From JACDAN01 sp963827705 (GTDB lineage Bacteria; Actinomycetota; Thermoleophilia; Gaiellales; Gaiellaceae), in the NCBI GenBank assembly GCA_963827705.1, contig CAWHBN010000021.1, positions 62,001-126,000 on the forward strand: 64,000 bases of DNA. The letters are read 5' to 3'. Of the stretch, positions 17,668-25,524 are shown in pieces (position 1 is the first letter of the stretch; each line of letters opens with the position of its first letter). The notes beneath the pieces are model-generated. The model was not told where the DNA came from, searched no databases, and saw only the letters and a list, made by a program, of their open reading frames with translations. The position numbers and the translations under genes were made by a program.

Positions 17668-18800
17668 AGATCCTGATCGTCGCAACCGAGACGCTGCTGC
17701 CGGCCAATTCGGGAGTTCGCCAGCGCATGCTCCACCTCGCCCGTCAGCTTGCAGCAGAGGGACAAGTTGAGGTGGTGGCTCTCGGCGAGCCGGAGACGGA
17801 CGCAAGAGAGCCCTTCGCGCTTCGCCACGTCGGAGCGCATCGTCCGCCGCTTCGGGCACTCTCCCGCGGCGTACGCCGCACGTACATGGAGGCGAAGCTG
17901 GGGGCCAACAGCCTCGCGCTTTCCGCTCGGCCGAATGAGTGGAGCAGCGTGCAGGCGGAATTCCCGTACACGGTCTTTGCCGCCAAGCGCGTCGACGCTC
18001 CGCTCGTCATGGATGCGCATAACGTGGAATCGGACGTACTCCGTTCCGTTGCCGAGGATGAGGATCGGCTCGTCCATCGGCGCCGCTGGCGTTGGGAGGC
18101 GGCCAAGACCGAGCGCCTCGAGAGAAAGGCGGTCTCCATCGCCGACGCGGTCTGCGCGTCGAGCGATGACGATGCCGCGACACTCGAGGCCTACGGTGCC
18201 CGCCGACTGGTTATCGTCCCGAACGGGGTAGATACACGAGCCGTCGAGCACCGTCTCCCGCCTCGTGGCCGGAAACTCCTCTACGTCGGCCACTTCGGCT
18301 ACCGCCCAAATCTGCGCGCCGCCGAAGAGCTCGTGACGCGCATCTTTCCCTCGGTACGCGCCCGCATACCGGACACCACCGTCCAGCTGGTCGGCCGCAA
18401 GGCCTCTGAATCACTACGGCACCTCACGGGGCCGTCCATCCACATCGCGAGCGACGTTGAGGATGTCGTGTCGTTCCTGCATAAGGGGGACGTCTTCGTG
18501 GTGCCTCTCCGTAGCGGCGGGGGCACGCGTCTGAAGGTGCTCGAAGCCATGGCGGCCGGCATTCCGGTCGTTTCGACTCGCTTCGGCGTCGCGGGCTTGG
18601 CGGTGCGTGACGGCGAACACGCACTTCTCGCCGACACCCCGGCGGAACTCGCGGCAGCGGCGTCGAGGCTGATCGAGGACCACGCGCTGGCCGAGAGCCT
18701 TTCACGGGCAGCCCGCGAGCTCGTCGAGCAGCGCTACGACTGGCGCCAAGTCGCACGCCCACTCGTGGATCTCCACGCGAGTCTGGCGCTCGATCAGTGA
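17664..18800 (+). CDS. Glycosyltransferase family 4
   Basis: A 378-residue GT-B transferase starting at ATG 17664, in ATGA overlap with the flippase. The N-terminal part shows LLPANSGVRQRMLHLARQL and MDAHNVESDVLRSVAEDE. The C-terminal donor domain has YVGHFGYRPNLRAAEELV and PLRSGGGTRLKVLEAMAAG followed by IPVVSTRFGVAGL. It closely resembles the product of 13885-15048 in organisation, so the two may be old duplicates with different linkages. It adds one residue to the repeat unit; the sugar is unknown. Confidence 0.88.
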   Translation: MKILIVATETLLPANSGVRQRMLHLARQLAAEGQVEVVALGEPETDAREPFALRHVGAHRPPLRALSRGVRRTYMEAKLGANSLALSARPNEWSSVQAEFPYTVFAAKRVDAPLVMDAHNVESDVLRSVAEDEDRLVHRRRWRWEAAKTERLERKAVSIADAVCASSDDDAATLEAYGARRLVIVPNGVDTRAVEHRLPPRGRKLLYVGHFGYRPNLRAAEELVTRIFPSVRARIPDTTVQLVGRKASESLRHLTGPSIHIASDVEDVVSFLHKGDVFVVPLRSGGGTRLKVLEAMAAGIPVVSTRFGVAGLAVRDGEHALLADTPAELAAAASRLIEDHALAESLSRAARELVEQRYDWRQVARPLVDLHASLALDQ

Positions 18801-19804
18801 ACGATGCCACTGTCGTGATCCCCACACACGGCGAGGCGAGCTCGGTGCACCGCCTAGTCGTTGCTTTAGCAGAGCAGGCCGGGAGTGCGCCCCTACGCGT
18901 CGTCGTCGCAGACGACTCCAGCGAGCCTCCGCTCGAGCTTGACGTAGGCAGGGTAGACGGCCTCGAGCTCCGCGTAGTGCGTGCCAATACGAACCGAGGT
19001 CCGGGCGCCACTCGAAATCTCGGCTTGGCGCAGGTTGACACAAGCTGGGTTGCATTCCTCGATGCGGACATGCTGCCGGGCCCCGCCTGGGTCGAGCGCC
19101 TCCGCGCGATCGCCCGCGATGACAACTTCGACGGCGTGGAGGGCCGTGTGGACCTGCCACCCAAAACGAAGCCCACGCCCTTCACGCACACGACGGAGTT
19201 CCGCCTAGCTGGAACGCACCATGGCGCCGGCAACGTCGCGTTTCGCACCGAGGTCTTGCGCGATGCGGGTGGATTCGACGAACGGTTCTTCGACGCGCGT
19301 CGGAAGCTCCACTTCCGGGAAGACACGGAGCTCCACTTTCGCCTTGCGGAAACGGGGCGAACCGTGGCCTACGACCCCGATTTGGTGGCGCAGCACGTGG
19401 TTCACGAGGCGTCGTTTCTCACGCCAATTCGGCTAGCACGGCGCTACTTCTTCGATGCGCTCCTCGCACGCGAGCATCCAGAGCGCTATCGAGCCCTGGT
19501 TCGCTCGCGTGCTCTCGGACCGATCTCGCTCAGACTCATGCGCCACCTCGCTGCGGTGGGCTTCCTCATCGGTCTCGGTCTTACCGCGTCCGGCTTCGCA
19601 GTCTCGTCGACGGCGCTGGTCGTTATCGGAGTACTGGTTTCCGGCCTGGGATGGGCCGCGACAGCCGTGGCTTTGGCTTGGAAACGGACGGTGAAGATCG
19701 CAGACCTTCACCGTCTCGCCGGCGTCGCGATCCTCGTACCCTGGGTCTACGCGTTCCACTTCTACCGAGGCGTCGCACGCTTTCGTCACCACCCTCGGTT
19801 TTGA
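18797..19804 (+). CDS. Glycosyltransferase family 2 with C-terminal membrane segments
   Basis: Start GTG 18797, in GTGA overlap with the upstream gene; 335 residues. The GT-A fold is shown by VVIPTHGEASSVHRLV, VVVADDSSEPPLEL, NRGPGATRNLGL and the metal-binding FLDADMLPG (DxD), then GAGNVAFRTEVLRDAGGFDE and REDTELHFRL near the catalytic base region. After residue 245 two hydrophobic segments follow (AAVGFLIGLGLTASGFAV and LVVIGVLVSGLGWAATAVAL). It is the last gene of the plus-strand operon beginning at 15099. Confidence 0.9.
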   Translation: MNDATVVIPTHGEASSVHRLVVALAEQAGSAPLRVVVADDSSEPPLELDVGRVDGLELRVVRANTNRGPGATRNLGLAQVDTSWVAFLDADMLPGPAWVERLRAIARDDNFDGVEGRVDLPPKTKPTPFTHTTEFRLAGTHHGAGNVAFRTEVLRDAGGFDERFFDARRKLHFREDTELHFRLAETGRTVAYDPDLVAQHVVHEASFLTPIRLARRYFFDALLAREHPERYRALVRSRALGPISLRLMRHLAAVGFLIGLGLTASGFAVSSTALVVIGVLVSGLGWAATAVALAWKRTVKIADLHRLAGVAILVPWVYAFHFYRGVARFRHHPRF

Positions 19805-19812
19805 CGTCGCGG

Positions 19813-20526
19813 CTACCGTCCTGCATGGGCGACGAAGTTCCAAACGCGTCCGCGCTCGAACGTCTCGGTGAATGCGTCGACGCTGAGCGGGCCGTCGCCG
19901 TCGATGTCGAACACGCGGAGCCCGGCTTGACCGCAGAGAAGCTCGTGGACATCCGCAGGGCGCGTACCGTACGCGGGCGCGGCGCCCTTGCCGTGCTCGA
20001 AGATCACCACCGGCTTATGGCGGGAGATCGTCTGCATCGCGCCCCGCAGGACTTCGAGTTCCGCGCCCTCCACATCGATCTTGATCAGCGCCGGAACATA
20101 GTCCTCCGGTAACGACGAATCGAGATCCTCGACGGGGACATCGATCTGCCGGCGCGTGACGTGATGCGAATACGCTCGTTCCCGGAATCCGCTCAGCGCC
20201 GGTTCACCGCTCACGTCGACGAACGCCTTGTTGCCGCGATGATCCGAGAGGGCCGCCCTCCGCACGTCAACCCGCGGGAACTCGTCGACGAGCCGAGCGT
20301 GGAGACGCGGGATCGGTTCGTACGCGATGTGGCGGCCCAGCGGCGCATACCGCACGATTCGACGCAATACCGTTCCCCTGAACGCGCCAACGTCGATGCA
20401 ATTCGAGTCCTCTGCGAGCGTAAAGGCAAAGAGCAACTCGAAATGGCGCTCGTCGCGGCGGTCTCGCATCGTGGTCGGGAGGTCGACCGTGAGCGCTCTT
20501 GCGTAAGCGAGGGCCTTTCGCAGCAT
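19813..20526 (-). CDS. FkbM family methyltransferase
   Basis: This 237-residue SAM-dependent O-methyltransferase has the FkbM (Methyltransf_21) features CIDVGAFRGTVLRRIVRYA (motif I) and LIKIDVEGAELEVLRGAM. Members methylate hydroxyl groups of sugars or polyketides; in this setting a sugar of the exopolysaccharide is the likely acceptor. The start is ATG 20526. It is divergent from the next methyltransferase gene, with only about 30 bases between the two starts, so the two probably share a promoter region. Confidence 0.85.
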   Translation of the reverse strand: MLRKALAYARALTVDLPTTMRDRRDERHFELLFAFTLAEDSNCIDVGAFRGTVLRRIVRYAPLGRHIAYEPIPRLHARLVDEFPRVDVRRAALSDHRGNKAFVDVSGEPALSGFRERAYSHHVTRRQIDVPVEDLDSSLPEDYVPALIKIDVEGAELEVLRGAMQTISRHKPVVIFEHGKGAAPAYGTRPADVHELLCGQAGLRVFDIDGDGPLSVDAFTETFERGRVWNFVAHAGR

Positions 20527-20557
20527 GGATTCGACTCTACTGAGGGCTTCCTAAGAT

Positions 20558-21268
20558 GTGCCAGTCTTGAGCGAGCGCGCACATCTGCTTGCCTACCTCG
20601 ACCACCTCGACGCGATACGAGGCGGAGACCGGCGCGGAGACGCGACGGTGCCGCTCCCTCGCAAGATCGGCAAGCGACTCATTCCGGCCGATTCCCGATT
20701 GGGCGCCCGACTTGCCGCGACGAGACTGGCGAGGCCGCGCGAGCGCCGCCGGGCGCGTGAGTTCGCGCGCAGGCCCCCACTCAGACTTCATCTGGGCAGC
20801 GGCGTCGAGTACAAGCACGGTTGGGTGAACGTGGACCTCCTGGGGGACCGGGTCGATCTCGCGTGGGACCTGACCACGCCCTTGCCCTTTCTGGACCGCG
20901 CTGCAGAGGCGGTCTTTCACGAGCATCTCCTCACGCTGATCGACCTCCGAAAGGGTCTCGCGCTGCTCGACGATGCCTTTCGCATGCTCGCCCCGGGCGG
21001 AGTCCTCCGGATCGGCGTTCCCGACCCTTGGCCGGAGCGATCGTCCGTCGCCGAGGGGGACGTCCTTCCCCGGCTTCTGGGGGTTCAGGAGATCTTCTAC
21101 TACCCAGGAAACCGCGCGATGTACGACGCTGAGACGCTGGAACTGGCGCTGCGTGCTGCGGGCTTCCGGGAGATAGAGCAGCTCGGCTTCGGCGAGAGCC
21201 GAATCGTTACCTGCCCGGATAGCGCGCGGCGGCGGAAAGGCACGCTCTACGTAGAGGCCGTGCGCTGA
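20558..21268 (+). CDS. SAM-dependent methyltransferase (class I)
   Basis: The 236-residue protein has a Methyltransf_11-type core: LHLGSGVEYKHGWVNVDLLG (motif I region), PLPFLDRAAEAVFHEHLLT, and AFRMLAPGGVLRIGVPDP. Such small enzymes are often found in polysaccharide clusters. The first 65 residues are rich in Arg and not conserved; GTG 20558 is used, with TTG 20567 as an alternative. The 3' end overlaps the convergent polymerase gene by 22 bases. The acceptor is not known. Confidence 0.8.
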   Translation: MPVLSERAHLLAYLDHLDAIRGGDRRGDATVPLPRKIGKRLIPADSRLGARLAATRLARPRERRRAREFARRPPLRLHLGSGVEYKHGWVNVDLLGDRVDLAWDLTTPLPFLDRAAEAVFHEHLLTLIDLRKGLALLDDAFRMLAPGGVLRIGVPDPWPERSSVAEGDVLPRLLGVQEIFYYPGNRAMYDAETLELALRAAGFREIEQLGFGESRIVTCPDSARRRKGTLYVEAVR

Positions 21269-22659
21269 AGCCCTCGCTCCGCAGTGGCGATCATGCCGAG
21301 AATCGCGGCGAGCACGATCGTGAAGCGCAGCGAGACACCGGTGAACGAGCCGGTCGTCTCGACGACGGCCAGTCCGCAAAACGCCGCGACGAGGCCCAGC
21401 CCGGCACTTGCTATGAGCGGGTCCCGATGAAGCAGAGAGATGCGGTACGAAGAGCGAATCGCGACGGCCATCAACAGCAGGTACGAGATCAGACCTGCCA
21501 GACCGAGCTTTAGCCAATACCAAAGAACGATGACATGCGTGTAGAGCGTGTCGTCCTCGTGCCGTTCCGGAAGTGGGTCGCGAACCTCCCACGGCACCCC
21601 TAGTCCAAGGCCCGTGATCGGGTGCTCGCGCAACGAAGCGATGACGTTGCGCTGTTCGACGAGGCGATAGCGATCCTCCGTCGTCGAGCGAATCTGAGCA
21701 GGTCGTAACGACCTCGCGCGGCTCACGACACCACCGTTCGTTTCGTTCACGGTTGCCCCTCCGTGGCTTACGGCGAGAGCCAGGGCGGCCACGACGCTCG
21801 CCACGGCGAGAAACAACAGCTTGGGCGCGGAGCCACGGGACAGCAGCAGCACGAGCAGAAGCCCGAGCACAGCAGCAATCCAGAAGCTCCTTCGGAAAGA
21901 CAGCGCGAGCGCGGCTATCACGGGCAATGAGCCCCAGAGGGCCCACCGCGGAAGCGGAGCGCGGGCGAGTACCGCCGCCGCGACGGTCATGAGAAAGACG
22001 AGCATCAGGAGGTTTGTGGCCGGCTCGTAATACGTCAGCGTCGTCCCGCCGAATGGTCGCCCTTCACCTGCAACCCATGCGGCGGTTCCCTCCACCCCTT
22101 TGAAGACAGCGAACAGCCCGGAGGCGATCAACACGCGGCGCACGCCCTCCTGGGAGCGAACGACGTTGACGACGAGAAAGGGCGTAACTACGAGGTAAGC
22201 CAACACGCGAACGGAATCCACAATGTCATTGACCGAGCCTCCGTCGAGGTAGCCAGTAACCGAGCCGATGGCCACGGACGTCGCGAGCAGAACGAGTGGA
22301 AGAGTGAGAGTCCCCGCCGTGCGAACCTCCAGGCCGCGCGTCCTGAGATCGACGACGACGGAGACCACCAGCAAGAGCAGGAGTAAGTCCGTCGGAAGCA
22401 ACGGACCGGCGAGCCCGTCGTAGAACCGCGCGCCGTCGGCGAGAAAGCCTTGGCGGTCCCCTTCCACCAGGATGATGGAGCTGAGAACAAGTGCGAGCAC
22501 GACGCCGGGTCTCCGCACCAGCAGCAACCCAGCCGCGAGAAGCAGCGCCGCCAGAGCAAGCACAGGTCGCCCAGAGGCAATCACCACGCCGCACGCGAGC
22601 GACGCCGCCAGAGCTCCGGTCAGACCACTGATATTTCGCGCGATGGCCTGCTCGCTCAT
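21247..22659 (-). CDS. O-antigen ligase/Wzy polymerase-like membrane protein
   Basis: At least ten hydrophobic segments fill this 470-residue protein. A large polar loop near residues 310-385 contains RYRLVEQRNVIASLREHPITG, which resembles the Wzy_C/O-antigen ligase loop (R-x-x-x-W/N...HP-x-x-GxG; here HPITGLGLGVPW). Proteins of this class polymerise lipid-linked repeat units or transfer them to an acceptor outside the cytoplasm. It overlaps the upstream glycosyltransferase gene by four bases (ATGA), so the two are translationally coupled. Together with the flippase and the Wzc-like kinase it completes a Wzx/Wzy-dependent pathway. Confidence 0.82.
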   Translation of the reverse strand: MSEQAIARNISGLTGALAASLACGVVIASGRPVLALAALLLAAGLLLVRRPGVVLALVLSSIILVEGDRQGFLADGARFYDGLAGPLLPTDLLLLLLVVSVVVDLRTRGLEVRTAGTLTLPLVLLATSVAIGSVTGYLDGGSVNDIVDSVRVLAYLVVTPFLVVNVVRSQEGVRRVLIASGLFAVFKGVEGTAAWVAGEGRPFGGTTLTYYEPATNLLMLVFLMTVAAAVLARAPLPRWALWGSLPVIAALALSFRRSFWIAAVLGLLLVLLLSRGSAPKLLFLAVASVVAALALAVSHGGATVNETNGGVVSRARSLRPAQIRSTTEDRYRLVEQRNVIASLREHPITGLGLGVPWEVRDPLPERHEDDTLYTHVIVLWYWLKLGLAGLISYLLLMAVAIRSSYRISLLHRDPLIASAGLGLVAAFCGLAVVETTGSFTGVSLRFTIVLAAILGMIATAERGLQRTAST

Positions 22660-23804
22660 GCAGCTCTCGCAGGCGAGGCAAGCTCACGCACCACGGCTCG
22701 CAGCTCCTCGCGAAAGCGCTGTGGCGAGAAGCGCTCGGCAAGGGTTCGGATCTCTTCGGAGTTCAACTGCGTTCCCTCAGCGCGCTCGATCGCCGACCGA
22801 AACGCCGGCGCGGTCTGTTCTTTGACCAGCCATCCGGTGACGTCGTCCTCGACGATGTCGAGGGACCCGCCCGCCGCGTACGCAACGACTGGCGTGCCGC
22901 AAGCCTGCGCCTCTGCCGTCGAGATGCCGAAATCCTCGTCCGCCGGCACGACGAGCGCACGCGTCGACCGGTAGAGACGACGAAGCTCGATTGCGTCCAC
23001 CTCTCCCATGAACGTCACGTTCGGCGTGGCCGCTGCTCGCAGTTGCGCCTCGAGATCGCCCCGGCCGACAACTACAAGGCGCTCCGGAATGCCGGCAAAC
23101 GCCTCCACCGCAACGTCGGGGCGCTTGTATGGGACGAGCCGTCCGACGTAGAGAAAGTGATCGCCTCGCGGGCCCTGCGGCGTGAAGAAGTCAGTGTCCA
23201 CTGGAGGGTGAATGACATCCGCATCGCGGTCGTAGTAACGCTGGATGCGCTCGCGGACGGCATGCGAATTTGCGACGAAACGCGTGACGCCTCGCGCCTT
23301 GCGGCGATCCCAGCGTCTGAAGAGGGCGACTCCGACGCGGGCCGGTTGGCGAAGCGGTCTCGGAAAGCGAGCCGCTTCCGCGGTGAAATCCCACGCGTAG
23401 CGCATGGGTGTGTGGCAATAACAAAGATGAGGAACCTCCGGATCCACGCGCACGGCCTTTGCACAGGCATGGCTACTCGAGATAACGACGTCGACGTCGC
23501 TGACCGACCGACGGAGTCGCCACGCTGCAGGCATCGCGGGCACGAGCCATTCGTGTCGTCTTCGCGCCGCGCGCGGGAGATACTGTAGGAGAGACGGTTC
23601 TGCGCCGCGAAGCAGCTCTGGAACTTCCTCTCGCGAGATGATCGTCGTCAGAAGACGCGCTCCCGGGAACGCCTTCAGCATCTCCAGAACACAGCGTTCC
23701 GAGCCGGCGAAGCGGACGAGCCATTCGTGCGCGATCGCGACGCGGGGCGCGTCGTGGCCGAGCGCGACGTCACGCGGCTCCCTCGTGTCAGACGACGCTT
23801 GCAC
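22656..23804 (-). CDS. Glycosyltransferase family 4
   Basis: GTG 23804 is the best start (MQASSDTREPRDVALGHD), overlapping the upstream kinase gene by 17 bases; 382 residues. Features: VAIAHEWLVRFAGSERCVLEML, ISSSHACAKAV, CYCHTPMRYAWDF, then IHPPVDTDFF, FLYVGRLVPYKRPDVAVEAF and VPADEDFGISTAEAQACGTPV. The pattern HTPMRYxWD is typical of family-4 transferases acting late in capsule repeat-unit assembly. The ORF extends to 23963, but the extra 53 residues overlap the kinase coding region and are not conserved. Confidence 0.88.
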   Translation of the reverse strand: MQASSDTREPRDVALGHDAPRVAIAHEWLVRFAGSERCVLEMLKAFPGARLLTTIISREEVPELLRGAEPSLLQYLPRAARRRHEWLVPAMPAAWRLRRSVSDVDVVISSSHACAKAVRVDPEVPHLCYCHTPMRYAWDFTAEAARFPRPLRQPARVGVALFRRWDRRKARGVTRFVANSHAVRERIQRYYDRDADVIHPPVDTDFFTPQGPRGDHFLYVGRLVPYKRPDVAVEAFAGIPERLVVVGRGDLEAQLRAAATPNVTFMGEVDAIELRRLYRSTRALVVPADEDFGISTAEAQACGTPVVAYAAGGSLDIVEDDVTGWLVKEQTAPAFRSAIERAEGTQLNSEEIRTLAERFSPQRFREELRAVVRELASPARAA

Positions 23805-25479
23805 GGCCGCGGCGTCTCCCGAGCAAGCGTGAGCGCCTGCGCTCGCCGGCGGCGGCCGGCCGGGTGCGGCCGTAATACGAGGTTGCCACCTCAACGTCCG
23901 ACCCCGTGACGACGAAGCCCAGTTTCGTAGCAGGAGCGAGCTCAAGGGCACGGTTGAGCTCACGCAATGCAGGTCGTCGGAGCGTCCCGATGCGGGTCAC
24001 CGCGATGATCGCGTCCACCCGCCCACTGAGGATCATCGCGTCACCGACGTGAAGGAGCGGCGGCGCGTCGATGATGACGACATCGGCCATCTCCCGAAGG
24101 CTCTGGAGCAGCGTCGCAACGGCTCGGTTGCCGACGAACTCTGCGGGATTTGGCGGCTGCGTACCCAGGGGGAGCACCCCGACGACGTAGTGACCGTCCT
24201 CGCCGTGAGACGGGCGTGGCTCGGCGTGGGCGGGCACCCTCGCGACTGCCTCTTCGAGCGGTACCAGGCCAAGCGCCGCATCAGTGAGGCCGACCCGCTC
24301 CTCCAGATCGAAGAAGCGGCCGAGAAAGGGCCGGCGCACGTCGAGATCAACAGCGATCACGCGGCGGCCCTCCTGCGCGAGCGCGAGCGCAAGATTTGCC
24401 GCCGTCGTGGACTTGCCCTCACCCGGCTCCGCGCTCGTGAGCATGATCGTCTTCGCTCCGACATCGAGATTGACGAAGGCGAGGTTCGTGCGGAGGAGCC
24501 GAAACGCCTCTGCCTGTGCGCTCGCTGGATCCGCGGCCATGACGAGCTCATCCTTCGAGCGCAGCCGTCGAGGCGGCGGCGGTAGCCGCCCGAGCAGAGG
24601 CAACCGAAGCGTCGACGCGATCTCGTCGTCGGAGCGCACACGCGTGTCGAGCATGTCCCAGAGGAACGCAAGCAGAATCCCGAGGAAGAGGCCGAAGCCG
24701 ATGGCGAGGATGCCGTTGCGAACCGGTCTGGGGGCAACCTGAGTCGCGGGCGAAGCTTGGCTCACGAGGAAAGCGTTCGAAGTCCCGAGCGCTTGCAGGG
24801 TCGCGAGCTGCTCGTCCTTGTTGACAAGCGCGTCATAGAGAGAGGACTGCCGATCGCCGGCCTTGACGAGCGCGTCGATGCGTTGCCGCACAGAAGCGCG
24901 GACCCGCCTGATCGCAGCGGTCTCGACCGAGCTCCGATAGTCCAAGAACTCGCGCGCATACGTCGTCGCGAGCCTGGAGGCGAGCGCTTCATTGCCGTCG
25001 CGCACGGTGAAACGGAGCAGATCACGGTTGTCATCCACGGTGACCGAAGACTCGTCGAGCAGCTGCTTAGGGGATCGCGTCGTTACGCCGGCGGCGGTAA
25101 GCACCCGACGCGCCAGCTCGGGCGTCCGGGCCATTTCAGCGAGTGTCCGCGCAGTGCGATCCGCTCCTTCGACGCCGAGGAAGAGGTTCGGGTCCTGGGT
25201 GCCGGTCAGGCTCGCGGCAAGGTTCTGCCGAGTGAGGAGCACTTTCGCCTGAGCTTCGTGTTTGGGCTCCTGCTGCAGCGAGAACAGGACTGCGGCGGCC
25301 GGAACGATCAGGAGGGGTAGCACGAGGACCCACTTCCGGCGCCGCAGAGCAGCGAGCAGGCCAAACTCGCCGACGGACGCTTCGGATGTCGACGGCTCGC
25401 TCCCTCGCAGCATGCTCAAACGTTGGGCGACGGACGCGCCCCCGCTTTCCGGCTTGGGAAGTCTGTACCGCTCGTCCAT
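23788..25479 (-). CDS. Wzc/CpsD-like polysaccharide co-polymerase and tyrosine autokinase
   Basis: This 563-residue protein fuses a Wzz-type chain-length domain (membrane helices WVLVLPLLIVPAAAVLF near residue 50 and ILAIGFGLFLGILLAFLWDM near 250) with a cytoplasmic BY-kinase domain. The kinase shows Walker A SAEPGEGKSTTAANLALALA, Walker A' VIAVDLDVRRP and Walker B VVIIDAPPLL. The C-terminal tyrosine cluster of classical BY-kinases is nearly absent: only the pair in SYYGRTR precedes an Arg-rich tail. It should set polymer length together with the Wzy-like protein, with the LMW phosphatase as its opposite number. ATG 25479 is the start. Confidence 0.9.
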   Translation of the reverse strand: MDERYRLPKPESGGASVAQRLSMLRGSEPSTSEASVGEFGLLAALRRRKWVLVLPLLIVPAAAVLFSLQQEPKHEAQAKVLLTRQNLAASLTGTQDPNLFLGVEGADRTARTLAEMARTPELARRVLTAAGVTTRSPKQLLDESSVTVDDNRDLLRFTVRDGNEALASRLATTYAREFLDYRSSVETAAIRRVRASVRQRIDALVKAGDRQSSLYDALVNKDEQLATLQALGTSNAFLVSQASPATQVAPRPVRNGILAIGFGLFLGILLAFLWDMLDTRVRSDDEIASTLRLPLLGRLPPPPRRLRSKDELVMAADPASAQAEAFRLLRTNLAFVNLDVGAKTIMLTSAEPGEGKSTTAANLALALAQEGRRVIAVDLDVRRPFLGRFFDLEERVGLTDAALGLVPLEEAVARVPAHAEPRPSHGEDGHYVVGVLPLGTQPPNPAEFVGNRAVATLLQSLREMADVVIIDAPPLLHVGDAMILSGRVDAIIAVTRIGTLRRPALRELNRALELAPATKLGFVVTGSDVEVATSYYGRTRPAAAGERRRSRLLGRRRGRASVV

Positions 25480-25524
25480 GGGGCCCCTCGTCTCATAGTA
25501 CTCCGCGCCTGGTCTATCTCCCGG

